Position numbers and translations under genes: made by a program. This document shows positions 44,825 to 54,354 of a DNA stretch of 64,000 nucleotides, piece after piece. Every line of letters begins with the position of its first letter. Positions within the stretch are counted from its first letter, which is position 1. The notes under the pieces were generated by a model, which saw only the letters and a list, made by a program, of their open reading frames with translations, searched no databases and was not told the origin of the DNA. Source of the DNA: Ahrensia kielensis DSM 5890. Lineage in GTDB: Bacteria > Pseudomonadota > Alphaproteobacteria > Rhizobiales > Rhizobiaceae. The DNA lies in contig NZ_KB894530.1 of NCBI RefSeq assembly GCF_000374465.1, positions 405,179-469,178 on the forward strand, given 5' to 3'.

Positions 44825-47198
44825 AAGGAAGCCAGATCGTTTTGATTTGTGTTGCACGGCGCAGAAACTCACGGCCCTGCCCTTGGCTATCATCACGCCA
44901 ATCGCGTTCAAATCCGCCATCGGTCCACACAGCTTTCAAATTGCCGATAGAAGCCTCTTCCACCATTTTGACGTTCTCGTTGCTGCCACAATACCAAAGG
45001 GCGGCGACCTCATCATGCTCGGCAAGTGTTTTGGCAAGCACGTCTCTTTCACCCGTAATCAAATTGATCACACCGGCCGGTACGTCTGATGTCTCCAAGA
45101 CTTGATACAGGCGCGATGCCAAAAGCGGATGAGCTTGTGAAGCAATCACGACAGCTCTGTTACCCATTGCGACTGACGGCAAAATCAATGACATCATCGA
45201 AAGCAGCGGCACTTCATCCGGGCATACGATACCCATGACACCCCAAGCTTCTGGCATTGCGAGTGTGACATGTTTAGACTTCGTTGCGTGCACAGCTCCA
45301 TCGAATTTATCAGCTTGTGCCGCATACCAGAAACAGCGACGGATTGTCTGTTCGACTTCAGCTGTTGCAGCCTTTGTTGATGATCCATTGCTGGCTGATA
45401 AAAGTGCTGCAAATTCATCGCGGCGCTGGGACATGTTTTCGGCCAGATAATATAAAATCTGCGCGCGATTATGCGCTGTCACACCCGACCAGCCGCCAGC
45501 CTTAGCCGCAGCTTCCACAGCATTACGCACATCCTTACGATTGCCCAAAGCCGCCTGTCCGATGACACCGGATTTGCCCATAACATTGTAGCTTTGACCA
45601 CCATCAGCGCGTGCCTGCTTGCCGCCGATATACATTTTTGCGGTTATATCGATCTCTGGTAGCTCGCCTTTGCCTAAGTTCGGCGAAACAGAAGCTTCCA
45701 ATGGTGTCGCAGAGCGCGGTTTCCCTTTTTTGCCAGAAGTGGCAACCAGATATTCATGCAGCCCTTCGCGTGCGCCTTCACGCCCGAAGCCGCTTTCGCG
45801 GTATCCGCCAAAAGCAGCACCAGCATCAAACAGATTTGTTGCATTAATCCATACGATACCAGCCTTGACCTTTGCGCCTGCTTCAATCGCGCGGTCAATA
45901 TTCTGGCTCCAGATAGAAGCTGACAATCCATAACGACTATGGTTGGCGATTTCTAACGCTTCTGACGGTGTGCGAAACGTCATCGTGCAGGCAATAGGAC
46001 CGAATATTTCAGTTTCATTGACCGTATGTGCAGGCTCTGTTCCGGTGAAAAATGCCGGTGCGCAAAAGCTACCTTTTTTCGGAAGCTCTGCTGCCCATTG
46101 GTGGAGGACCGCACCTTCCTCTTCACCCTTTTTGACCAGCGCATTAATTCGCTTCAACTGGGTGTGGGATACAACCGCACCAACATCCATTGTCTTATCG
46201 AGCGGATCACCAATGCGGAGTTTTTGCAAACGCGCATCAAGCTTTCCAAAGAATTGTTCTGCAACACCTTCCTGCACGATAAGCCGTGTTCCGGCGCAGC
46301 ACACTTCTCCTTGGTTGAACCATACGGCATCAACAACGCCTTCAATGGCAGCATCCAGATCAGCATCTTCAAAAACGATAAAGGGTGATTTGCCGCCGAG
46401 CTCTAGCGAAAGCTTTTTGCCAGAACCTGCAATCTGTTTGCGGATCATACGGCCAACCGCCGTTGAGCCTGTAAAGGCAACCTTATCAACATCGTCATGA
46501 CCCGTGATGAGCGATCCGGTTTCCCCATCGCCATGCACCAGATTGACAACACCTGCAGGCAAACCAACATCGACGCAGATTTCGGCGAAAGCCTGCGCGG
46601 TCAAAGGTGTAAGGTCAGCTGGTTTCAGAACAACTGTATTACCCGCAGCAAGGGCTGGAGCAATTTTCCACGCAAGCATTAAGAGTGGGAAGTTCCAAGG
46701 AATAACCTGCCCGCAAACACCAACCGGCTGAAAGCCTGGATATTCGCTTTCAAGCAGCTCGGCCCAACCTGCATGGTGATAGAAGTGACGGGCAACAAGC
46801 GGAATATCAATATCGCGGGTTTCACGAATTGTCTTACCATTATCCATCGTTTCAAGAACAGATAAAAACCGCTCCCGCTTTTGAACATGGCGGGCAATGG
46901 CATAAAGATATTTGGCACGCTCATAACCTGGCAATGCAGACCATTTTGAAAATGCTGCGCGTGCTGCTTTGACCGCAGCATCAACATCGTCTTGCGTTCC
47001 TTTTGCCAATGTCGCGATCACGCTGTCATCAGCAGGGTTGATCACGTCGGTCATTGGCCCTGTTGGCGCCACGAATTTACCGTTGATAAAATGGCTTATG
47101 CCGCCTGAATGACTATCCAACCAGCGTTTCACATCAGTGTTGCTTTCGGGAGCAGGACCATATTCCATTGTTTCCATAATTTCCTTGATAGAAGGCAT
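44814..47198 (-). CDS. Two-domain aldehyde dehydrogenase (ALDH16-like)
   Basis: A 794-residue protein with two ALDH modules. Residues about 30-490 form a complete enzyme: IPWNFPLLMLAWKIAPALAA, FTGSTAVGRMI, LELGGKSPF with the general-base Glu, and GEVCCAGTRLIVQ with the catalytic Cys. Residues about 510-790 repeat the fold (KAGGWSGVTAHNRAQILYYL; VCPDEVPLLSMMSLILPSVA; NLITGERDVL) but lack the GQ.C region, so the second module is a pseudo-enzyme, as in ALDH16. It lies 9 bp after deoC. It probably oxidises the aldehyde released by the aldolase. Confidence 0.9.
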   Translation of the reverse strand: MPSIKEIMETMEYGPAPESNTDVKRWLDSHSGGISHFINGKFVAPTGPMTDVINPADDSVIATLAKGTQDDVDAAVKAARAAFSKWSALPGYERAKYLYAIARHVQKRERFLSVLETMDNGKTIRETRDIDIPLVARHFYHHAGWAELLESEYPGFQPVGVCGQVIPWNFPLLMLAWKIAPALAAGNTVVLKPADLTPLTAQAFAEICVDVGLPAGVVNLVHGDGETGSLITGHDDVDKVAFTGSTAVGRMIRKQIAGSGKKLSLELGGKSPFIVFEDADLDAAIEGVVDAVWFNQGEVCCAGTRLIVQEGVAEQFFGKLDARLQKLRIGDPLDKTMDVGAVVSHTQLKRINALVKKGEEEGAVLHQWAAELPKKGSFCAPAFFTGTEPAHTVNETEIFGPIACTMTFRTPSEALEIANHSRYGLSASIWSQNIDRAIEAGAKVKAGIVWINATNLFDAGAAFGGYRESGFGREGAREGLHEYLVATSGKKGKPRSATPLEASVSPNLGKGELPEIDITAKMYIGGKQARADGGQSYNVMGKSGVIGQAALGNRKDVRNAVEAAAKAGGWSGVTAHNRAQILYYLAENMSQRRDEFAALLSASNGSSTKAATAEVEQTIRRCFWYAAQADKFDGAVHATKSKHVTLAMPEAWGVMGIVCPDEVPLLSMMSLILPSVAMGNRAVVIASQAHPLLASRLYQVLETSDVPAGVINLITGERDVLAKTLAEHDEVAALWYCGSNENVKMVEEASIGNLKAVWTDGGFERDWRDDSQGQGREFLRRATQIKTIWLPYGE

Positions 47199-47207
47199 GT
47201 TTCGTCC

Positions 47208-48161
47208 TCAAGCCATAGCGTGGCGGTTGGAGGCCGAGTAACGGCCGGTAATGTGATGTTCTAACTGGCGTTCAATATCGCCAAGCAGTGAGCTGGCACC
47301 AATGCGGAACAGATCGTTATGAAGCCAGCGCGAGCCAAGCTCCTCTTTAATCAGAACTTGCCAAGCAATTGCGTTCTTGGCTGTTGAAATGCCGCCTGCC
47401 GGTTTAAACCCAACGATCTGGCCAGACAGATCCTTAAAATCGCGCAGTGCTCGCAGCATTGTAAGCGATACGGGCAATGTCGCATTAACGCTTTCCTTGC
47501 CTGTCGAGGTTTTGATAAAATCAGAACCAGCCTGCATTGCAATCATCGATGCCTTGTAAACATTGGTCAATGTTTGAAGATCACCAGTGGCAAGAATAGC
47601 TTTTAAATGTGCCTCGCCGCATGCTTCACGCATGGCGCAAATTTCATCATAAAGCGCCTGCCAATTACCCGTCAAAACATGTTCGCGGGTGATAACGATA
47701 TCAATCTCGCGCGCGCCCTGCTCTACAGCATAGCGAATTTCAGCAAGTCGGGTGGGCAATGGTGTCAGACCAGCGGGGAAGCCTGTCGCAACCGAAGCAA
47801 CAGGAATATTGCTGCCTTCCAACGCCTTTACCGCATGGCTTACCATCGTGGGATACACACACACAGCACCGGTGGTAATACCCTCAACGCCCAAGGCTTC
47901 GAGAATATCGCCGCGAACAGGACGCCGTGCTTTTGCACAAAGTCGGCGCACGCGGCCTGGCGTATCATCACCAGCCAGTGTCGTTAAATCCATGCATGTG
48001 ATCGCTTTGAGAAGCCATGCAGCTTGCCATTCTTTTTTAACCGACCTGCGGCCAGACAGTGATGAGGCACGGCGTTCAGCAGCGCTAAAATTGACAATTT
48101 TTCCGTCAATCCATTCAGGCGTAAATGCTGTACCCGTCATTCGGGGAAAGTCATGTGTCAT
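47208..48161 (-). CDS. deoC: Deoxyribose-phosphate aldolase
   Basis: A 317-residue class I aldolase, longer than the 220-260 residues common in bacteria because of about 60 extra N-terminal residues. The active-site set is present: CMDLTTLAGDDTPGR at the start of the barrel, KAILATGDL, the Schiff-base Lys in FIKTSTGKESVNATLP, and GFKPAGGI. The reaction would split deoxyribose 5-phosphate, or a related phosphate, into acetaldehyde and glyceraldehyde 3-phosphate. It sits between the permease gene and the ALDH16 gene in one operon, which supports acetaldehyde or a similar aldehyde as product. Confidence 0.92.
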   Translation of the reverse strand: MTHDFPRMTGTAFTPEWIDGKIVNFSAAERRASSLSGRRSVKKEWQAAWLLKAITCMDLTTLAGDDTPGRVRRLCAKARRPVRGDILEALGVEGITTGAVCVYPTMVSHAVKALEGSNIPVASVATGFPAGLTPLPTRLAEIRYAVEQGAREIDIVITREHVLTGNWQALYDEICAMREACGEAHLKAILATGDLQTLTNVYKASMIAMQAGSDFIKTSTGKESVNATLPVSLTMLRALRDFKDLSGQIVGFKPAGGISTAKNAIAWQVLIKEELGSRWLHNDLFRIGASSLLGDIERQLEHHITGRYSASNRHAMA

Positions 48162-48183
48162 CGAAAATAGTATCCTTTACCTG

Positions 48184-49185
48184 TCACCCGCGTCCGCGGC
48201 GAATGTCGATGAAGCGATTAAGAAGAATCGCCGCGATAATAATAATGCCCGTAACGGTCATTTGATAGAATGAACCAAGGCCCAGCAAATTGAAAATGTT
48301 GCGTAGTACTTGAAGCAACATGACGGCAAAAGCTGTGCCTAGAATGCTGCCGCGTCCGCCAAAAAGAGAGGTTCCTCCCAACACAACGGCGGCAATAGCA
48401 TCTAACTCTAGCCCTTGCGCTGCTGTTGGCTGTCCTATCCGCAAACGAGAAGTCAACAAAAGACCGCCCAGCGCGCTCATAATGCCAGAGACCGCAAAAA
48501 CAGAAACAATAATGCGGCGTGTTGGAATGCCCGACAACCGGGCTGCTTCTGGGTTACCGCCCGTTGCATATATGTTTTCACCAAAAACAGTTTTGCTTAA
48601 CAACAGGCCTGCCAACACACACAATACAGTGAATATAAGCCCCATGGAACTCAATTGAAAACCTGGGAAAATAGGCACCATTGTTGAAGAGAAAGCAGCA
48701 AATGCGCTCGGCAAGCCTGAAACTGGCACGCCTTCGGTCGACAAATATGTAAGCCCGCGAAACGATACCAATCCGGCCAATGTCACGATGAAACTGGGCA
48801 CCTGTGCATAAGCGCTAATCGCACCCATAAATGCACCGCAAGCAGCACCGGCACAAATTGTTATTCCGATGGCAAGAACGATTGGCATGCCGCTGGCCAA
48901 CATTATGGCGGCGATCATTCCACAAAGCGCCACGACACTGCCCACTGACAAGTCAATATTGCCGGTAAGAATGACGAAAGTCATACCTATGGCAACAACG
49001 CCGACAACAGCTGCCTGTTGGAAAAGATTGGAGATATTTGTTGGTGTCAAAAAATTCTCTGACAGAAGCGAAGCAATAGTCACCACGAACAGAAATATAA
49101 CAATGAAATTATATTCGATTGCAAGATTAACAAGGCGGCGCATAGCAGATGGTTTTTGCTCTAATTGGTTCATGATGTCAGCCAT
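48184..49185 (-). CDS. Sugar ABC transporter permease, RbsC type
   Basis: A 333-residue membrane protein: GNIDLSVGSVVALCG, IYATGGNPEAARLSGI and VVLGGTSLFGGRGS are the family motifs. Its start overlaps the ATPase gene by eight bases, and deoC starts 22 bp after its stop. It forms the channel for the importer whose binding protein is encoded at the head of the operon (54355-55341). Confidence 0.92.
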   Translation of the reverse strand: MADIMNQLEQKPSAMRRLVNLAIEYNFIVIFLFVVTIASLLSENFLTPTNISNLFQQAAVVGVVAIGMTFVILTGNIDLSVGSVVALCGMIAAIMLASGMPIVLAIGITICAGAACGAFMGAISAYAQVPSFIVTLAGLVSFRGLTYLSTEGVPVSGLPSAFAAFSSTMVPIFPGFQLSSMGLIFTVLCVLAGLLLSKTVFGENIYATGGNPEAARLSGIPTRRIIVSVFAVSGIMSALGGLLLTSRLRIGQPTAAQGLELDAIAAVVLGGTSLFGGRGSILGTAFAVMLLQVLRNIFNLLGLGSFYQMTVTGIIIIAAILLNRFIDIRRGRG

Positions 49186-50719
49186 CAGTATTCACTCCTG
49201 AATGCTCGCCAAGAATCTGGCATTTTAGAATTGTGTCCTGATCTGTTTCAGACGGGTTGTAACGGGCGATATTTCGCCCCTCATGAAACACCCATATTGA
49301 ATCGCAGGCGGCATAAAGTTCTTCTAGTTCAGAGGATGCAACGATTACGGCTGCACCATCGCGTGCCAGTCCATCAACCAGCTTGTAAAGATCGGCTTTT
49401 GCGCTGATGTCGAGGCCGCGTGACGGCTCATCCAGCAGGAGTAGTTGCGACCCTTTTATGATCCATTTTGCGAGAACCACTTTTTGTTGGTTTCCGCCGG
49501 ATAGTTGAACAACATTTTGTTCTGGACGACCATATTTCGTAGCCAATTGATCCAGCACCGGAATGGTTCGTTTTTTCTGGTAGCTATGACGCCCCCAAAA
49601 CTGTCCCTGCATCGACGGCAAGGTGGCATTTTTGTAAATCGGTGACTGGAGGATGAGCCCTTCGGTCTTGCGATCTTCTGGCACCAAGCCAAAACCGTTG
49701 CGAATTGCTGCACGCGGATTTTTGGGTGCATATGGCACGCCATCAAGCGTCATATCCGCTTCATGGCTGCGCGCACCAAACAGTGACATTAGAAAAGACG
49801 TTCTGCCTGATCCATTTAATCCGGTTAGGCCTATTATTTCACCACGGCGCAATAGGAAATCGCGAATATCGAGGCCCTGTGCACCTTGTAATCGTTTGAC
49901 ATCCAGAACGACATCGCCAGTAACTGGTTGACGTTCTTTGCGCTCAATCAGCTGGCGGTCTTTGCCCATGATCGCTTCAATCAAAGCGCTGTCTGGTGTG
50001 CCTTCAACATCAAAAGTTTCAATCGTTCGGCCGCCGCGCAAGACGGTTACACGATCGCCAATTTCTCGCAGTTCACCTAATCGATGACTGACATAGACAA
50101 TCGCTACGCCTTGAGCGGTGAGCTCGCGGATAACCTGAAAAACGGCTTCCAATTCGTTCTCATTTAAAGCGGCAGAAGGTTCATCCATTATGATGACCTT
50201 AGCTTCGCGCGTGAGTGAACGAGCAATGGCCGTGAGCTGTTGATTAGCAATCGACAGGCTTTCTACTTTAGCATCCGGTCCAAATCTGGCGCCAACGCGT
50301 TTCAGCGCTTTTTCAGCTTCGATCCGGCGCGTTTTTGTGTCCAAAATACCGCGATTATTCGGGGGATGTCCTAGAAATAGATTTTGAGCGACAGTCAGTT
50401 GAGGAACCAAATCTAGTTCCTGATAAATCATTGAAATGCCAACCGCAGTTGCTTCTGCAGGGCTGCGAAACTTAACCGCTTTACCATCAACACGTATTTC
50501 ACCAGAAGTCGGCATCATTGCGCCAGCGACAAGTTTCAAGAACGTCGATTTACCAGCACCATTGGCACCCAATAAGCAATGTACCTCACCCTTGCGCACA
50601 TCAAGACCTGCATCTGCAAGCGCTATAATATTGGGAGGAAAGTGCTTTGAAATATTTGAGATAGAAAGGATGTTGGGCTCTTGCTCAAGACGATCTTTCA
50701 CTTGCGACGCTAAGGTCAT
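49178..50719 (-). CDS. Sugar ABC transporter ATP-binding protein, RbsA type
   Basis: A 513-residue two-cassette ATPase. The first domain has GANGAGKST, SIANQQLTAIARSL and VIIMDEPSAAL; the second has the usual degenerate Walker A GLNGSGRTSF, then LSGGNQQKVVLAKWI and LLLDEPSRGLD. It overlaps the SorC regulator gene by four bases and the permease gene by eight. It energises the operon's importer. Confidence 0.93.
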   Translation of the reverse strand: MTLASQVKDRLEQEPNILSISNISKHFPPNIIALADAGLDVRKGEVHCLLGANGAGKSTFLKLVAGAMMPTSGEIRVDGKAVKFRSPAEATAVGISMIYQELDLVPQLTVAQNLFLGHPPNNRGILDTKTRRIEAEKALKRVGARFGPDAKVESLSIANQQLTAIARSLTREAKVIIMDEPSAALNENELEAVFQVIRELTAQGVAIVYVSHRLGELREIGDRVTVLRGGRTIETFDVEGTPDSALIEAIMGKDRQLIERKERQPVTGDVVLDVKRLQGAQGLDIRDFLLRRGEIIGLTGLNGSGRTSFLMSLFGARSHEADMTLDGVPYAPKNPRAAIRNGFGLVPEDRKTEGLILQSPIYKNATLPSMQGQFWGRHSYQKKRTIPVLDQLATKYGRPEQNVVQLSGGNQQKVVLAKWIIKGSQLLLLDEPSRGLDISAKADLYKLVDGLARDGAAVIVASSELEELYAACDSIWVFHEGRNIARYNPSETDQDTILKCQILGEHSGVNTDG

Positions 50720-51699
50720 GGAGCCTCCATTAAAATTTCAGCGGTGGCTTCATCGGTCACCAAAACAGAGACATAGCCAGCTCTTAACGCAGCCAGAGCA
50801 ATGCCGTGTTTTTCAGCGCCCGAAACAACGCCTATTGCGCGCTCTTTTTTGCGTAATTGGTCCAGCCTTAAGCCAACCGTGCGATCATCAAGTTCGGTGT
50901 CAACAATCTCACCATTTTCATCGACGAACCGGCCCAATATATCGCCAACAGCGCCAGCTTCTTTGAGCCTTTTCGTATCATCAGGTTCAAGATATCCCGA
51001 GCTCAGCAGCACTGAATCTTCAGACAAGCCGCCCATACCAAAGCAAATAACAGATGCTTTTTTGGCAAGTTCGAGCACACGCTCGACGATGGGATCTTTC
51101 TCAAGCGCAACACGTGTTGAGCGGCGGCCAACAATGGCTGGAACAGGAAGCAGCGTTGCTGTGCCGCCAGCGGATTGAGCAAACTCTTCGGCTACAGCTG
51201 ACGTGCGCGCAGAAGTTTGCTGCAATGCGGTTGCACCATTTACAAGAACGATATTCGTCCCCGGGTTCCAACCAGAAGGGAGCGCGCGCGCAACAGCAGA
51301 CATTGTTCGCCCCCAGCTCACGCCAATTAATGGAGATTTGGGGCTAAGATTTACAATGTAGTTGGCCGCAGCTGAAGCAACAGCATCTGTCATCAAAGAC
51401 AAATCTGTAATGTTTCCCATTGGCACAACAATAGCATCAGAAAGCCCGAAACGCTTTTGAAGTGTAACTTCCAAGCTGGTCTTTCTGTTAGAGCGCGGGA
51501 TGATTTCAATTTTCACCACGCCCTCAGCTTTCGCCTCGGAAAGTAGCTTACTTATCTGCCAGCGCGTTAAGCCCAGTTCTTTGGCAATCTCGGCTTGGGT
51601 CTTTTCCAAATCATAATATAATTTAGCAACTTGAACCATTAAGTGTTCGCGGTTTTGATCCATCGGAAGGCGCGAATTATATGGATTACGAGGTCTCAT
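50716..51699 (-). CDS. SorC/DeoR-type (LsrR-like) transcriptional regulator
   Basis: A 327-residue regulator. The HTH is MVQVAKLYYDLEKTQAEIAK, then GLTRWQISKLLSEAKAEG. The sugar-phosphate domain shows IGVSWGRTMSAVA, NIVLVNGATALQQ, PVPAIVGRRSTRVALEKD, VICFGMGGLSEDSVL and VVSGAEKHGIALAAL. LsrR and SorC share this architecture and answer to phosphorylated ligands, here presumably the product of the FGGY kinase gene it overlaps by four bases. A 25-bp inverted repeat ahead of the operon is its likely target. Confidence 0.92.
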   Translation of the reverse strand: MRPRNPYNSRLPMDQNREHLMVQVAKLYYDLEKTQAEIAKELGLTRWQISKLLSEAKAEGVVKIEIIPRSNRKTSLEVTLQKRFGLSDAIVVPMGNITDLSLMTDAVASAAANYIVNLSPKSPLIGVSWGRTMSAVARALPSGWNPGTNIVLVNGATALQQTSARTSAVAEEFAQSAGGTATLLPVPAIVGRRSTRVALEKDPIVERVLELAKKASVICFGMGGLSEDSVLLSSGYLEPDDTKRLKEAGAVGDILGRFVDENGEIVDTELDDRTVGLRLDQLRKKERAIGVVSGAEKHGIALAALRAGYVSVLVTDEATAEILMEAP

Positions 51700-53210
51700 A
51701 CTGCATTTCCTGACTGCACTTTTGCCAAATGATGCATCACTGGTGTCAGAGCTTCAGTCGCTTCGCAATAGAGAGGAAGGGTCTTATTGTACCAATTGGT
51801 GCGCTCAGCATTCGGCAAAATTTGCCGTGTCGGTGACGCACAATGCTTTGCAGCCTCTTTCAAATTATCAAATACACCCAGCGCAGTAGCTGCACATACA
51901 CAAGCGCCAACAAGCGATAGATTATCTTGTTCAGCAACATCAACGGGGCGGCCTATAGCATCGACTGTGGCCTGCATCCAAGCTGCGTTCTTTACAATAC
52001 CGCCCGCCATAACGACGCGGTCAATTTCTACTCCGCACTCTGCAAGCACGCGTAATACATTGGCAGAACCAAGTGCAATTGAGTCAACACATGCAGCATA
52101 AAGATCGCTGCGCCCATGGCCAAGTGTTAGTCCTGTCATTGTACCACGCAGCGCACCATCGCGAATGGGTGTTCTGTTTCCCATCCAATAATCGAGCGCG
52201 AGCAGACCTTCAGCGCGAGATGGTGTCTCAACAACTTCCTGTATGAGCTCGGCATGTCCCTTTTCATCAAGCCCAAAAATCGTATGGGCCAACCAGTTTA
52301 GTATTGATCCAGCAGACACCTGCCCGCATTCGACAAGCCAATCGCCATCACTAAGAGCATTGGGATATGGGCCCCAAAAACCCGACACATCGGTTTCTTG
52401 CGCAAGTTGAGTGAGCTGAACGACGGAAGTTCCACCGATGAACAACATGCCACCTGGAGAGACTACATCAGCGCCCAGCATGCCAATATGCGCATCGATA
52501 CCGCCTTGTGCGACCAATGGACGATTTTCCAAACCTAGGTCGGCCGCCATTTCCGCAGACATTTCACCAATGGCACCGCCCACAGCGATAACCTCTTGCG
52601 GCAATCGTTCTGTGAGGTCCGATATGCCAAATTCTGCATATATTTCCGGTACAAAATTATGAGCATCACTGTCGTAATTCCACTTACATGCAGCGTTCAT
52701 ACGCGATGCAACCCATTTGCCAGTCAGGTCAAAATTCACATAGTCAAGCGCTTCGCAAATGACGTCTGCATCTTGCCAAATTTCTGGCTGATTTCTCTTG
52801 AGCCACATAGCTTTGGGAACGAGCCATTCTACGGCATCAGAACCACCACAGAAACGCATGACAGGATTTTTGACATTTGCCGTCTCACGGCTTTCGCTTT
52901 CAGCACGACAATCCATCCACAAAAGAGCAGGACGGATAGGCGTGCCATCACGTTTGCATACCGCAACCGTGGATGCTGTCGTGGCGGCACAAACCGCATC
53001 AATGCGCTTAACGCCTGCCGCTTTAATGGCAGCTCTGCCAGCCTGGCGTAGGGCAGAACTCCATTGAAGTGGATCCTGCTCAGCCCAGCCCGCGCGTGGA
53101 TAAACCGTATCATATTTGGCTTCTTCCATTGCGATCATTGATCTTGTTTCAAGATCAAATACGCCCGCCCGAACGCCGCCGGTTCCAAAATCAAAACTCA
53201 GTAAATGCAC
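51696..53210 (-). CDS. FGGY-family carbohydrate kinase (ribulokinase-like)
   Basis: A 504-residue kinase. SFDFGTGGVRAGVFDLETR is the N-terminal phosphate loop, LLWMDCRAESE and KWNYDSD are substrate-side segments, AQGGIDAHIGMLGADVV contains the catalytic Asp, and VMAGGIVKNAAWMQ closes the C-terminal domain. The YD.D-type pattern points to ribulokinase-like ketopentose kinases more than to LsrK, whose sequence differs. It lies 33 bp after the alcohol dehydrogenase gene, fitting a polyol, ketose, ketose-phosphate order. Confidence 0.9.
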   Translation of the reverse strand: MHLLSFDFGTGGVRAGVFDLETRSMIAMEEAKYDTVYPRAGWAEQDPLQWSSALRQAGRAAIKAAGVKRIDAVCAATTASTVAVCKRDGTPIRPALLWMDCRAESESRETANVKNPVMRFCGGSDAVEWLVPKAMWLKRNQPEIWQDADVICEALDYVNFDLTGKWVASRMNAACKWNYDSDAHNFVPEIYAEFGISDLTERLPQEVIAVGGAIGEMSAEMAADLGLENRPLVAQGGIDAHIGMLGADVVSPGGMLFIGGTSVVQLTQLAQETDVSGFWGPYPNALSDGDWLVECGQVSAGSILNWLAHTIFGLDEKGHAELIQEVVETPSRAEGLLALDYWMGNRTPIRDGALRGTMTGLTLGHGRSDLYAACVDSIALGSANVLRVLAECGVEIDRVVMAGGIVKNAAWMQATVDAIGRPVDVAEQDNLSLVGACVCAATALGVFDNLKEAAKHCASPTRQILPNAERTNWYNKTLPLYCEATEALTPVMHHLAKVQSGNAV

Positions 53211-53243
53211 TAAGACGCTCCTCCCTAGACCTTAATTGTCACA

Positions 53244-54266
53244 TTAAGGACGAAACATGATTTTGGAGAAGAACAAACTTCTATCGTTTTGCAAAGTTGC
53301 AAACAATTCCGGCAGTTCTTCAAGCGTTAGCTCATGCGTGATCATAAAGTCCCAGCGCAATTTACCTGTCGCAAGTGCATCAAGCGTCACTGTCCATTGT
53401 GGGCCAGGGTAAGGCGCACCAAACGAGTTCCACGAACCGTGAAGAGAAACTTCTTGGCGCAAGAAATGCTGGAACGTCTTGTTATCAAGCGATACATCAG
53501 CGACGGGAATGCCGATAAAGACGACATGACCGCCCGGCGCAGCAAGACTTACAGCGCTATTAATAGAGGTTGGATGGCCAGCTGCCTCAACCGTGATATC
53601 AGATAATAGTTCTTTTGGAATTTCCTGTCCGGCTAGAAAACAATGCGCAGCTCCAGCTTCACGTGCTTGTTCAAGTTTCTTTTCAGAAACATCAACAGCC
53701 ACAACTTCACGTGCGCCCATTGAGAGCATCCATTGGATCGCGAACAAACCGATTGGCCCACAGCCAATAACCGCGCCTCTTGAACCAGCCTGCACGCCGC
53801 CTGCTTTCCAGATAGAATGCAAAGCAATTGAAGCAGGGTCAACCATGGCCGCAGCGCGTGGGTCTGTACCTTCAGGAACTTTCATCAAGTTTGAAGTTGG
53901 TACGGCAACCCATTCTGCGTAAGCACCATCTCGGCGCGAACCGAAATAATCATAATCGCGGCATCGAGAGAAATTGCCTGTCGCGCATTGATCGCATTTA
54001 CCGCAAGGAAGCATCGGCGGAACGGTACATAATTCGCCTATCGCAAAGCCTTCAACACCGTCTCCGAGCTCTTCGATACGGCCACAAAACTCATGGCCGC
54101 AAATGATCGGCATCTTATGTGCGCCTTTAATCAACATACGAGGAATATCTGACCCACATACACCGACCGCATCAACGCGAAGCAAAACTTCACCAGCACC
54201 TGGAACCGGTTTGGCAACGTCCTCAAGACGGATATCGCCGGGCTTATACATAACAGCTGCGCGCAT
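53244..54266 (-). CDS. Zinc-dependent alcohol/polyol dehydrogenase (MDR family)
   Basis: A 340-residue medium-chain dehydrogenase. Catalytic-zinc ligands appear in GVCGSD and ICGHEFCGRIEELG, structural zinc in PCGKCDQCATGNFSRC with four Cys, and the cofactor fold in GAVIGCGPIGLFAIQW followed by VVAVDVSEKKLE (Asp selecting NAD). It is closest to sorbitol/galactitol-1-phosphate/threonine dehydrogenase types. It is the second gene of the operon and would oxidise the imported polyol or sugar before phosphorylation. Confidence 0.9.
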   Translation of the reverse strand: MRAAVMYKPGDIRLEDVAKPVPGAGEVLLRVDAVGVCGSDIPRMLIKGAHKMPIICGHEFCGRIEELGDGVEGFAIGELCTVPPMLPCGKCDQCATGNFSRCRDYDYFGSRRDGAYAEWVAVPTSNLMKVPEGTDPRAAAMVDPASIALHSIWKAGGVQAGSRGAVIGCGPIGLFAIQWMLSMGAREVVAVDVSEKKLEQAREAGAAHCFLAGQEIPKELLSDITVEAAGHPTSINSAVSLAAPGGHVVFIGIPVADVSLDNKTFQHFLRQEVSLHGSWNSFGAPYPGPQWTVTLDALATGKLRWDFMITHELTLEELPELFATLQNDRSLFFSKIMFRP

Positions 54267-54310
54267 AGGTGAACCTTGTCGTTACAATGAGTTAAAATAT
54301 ATTGGAAACT

Positions 54311-54345
54311 AAAAAAGTGGGCCGGACTTAAAGTCCATCCGGCCC
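54311..54345 (-). terminator. Intra-operon Rho-independent terminator
   Basis: On the minus strand GGGCCGGA and TCCGGCCC (54338-54345 with 54319-54326) form a perfect eight-pair stem followed by a run of six U (54311-54316). It lies between the binding-protein gene and the dehydrogenase gene, so leaky termination should keep the binding protein in excess over the enzymes. Confidence 0.88.
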
Positions 54346-54354
54346 GCAGGGAGG

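Noticed and set aside
50716-53210. Direct assignment of the kinase and regulator as LsrK and LsrR
   Set aside because: The kinase looks ribulokinase-like and the operon has dehydrogenases absent from lsr; only the architecture is similar.
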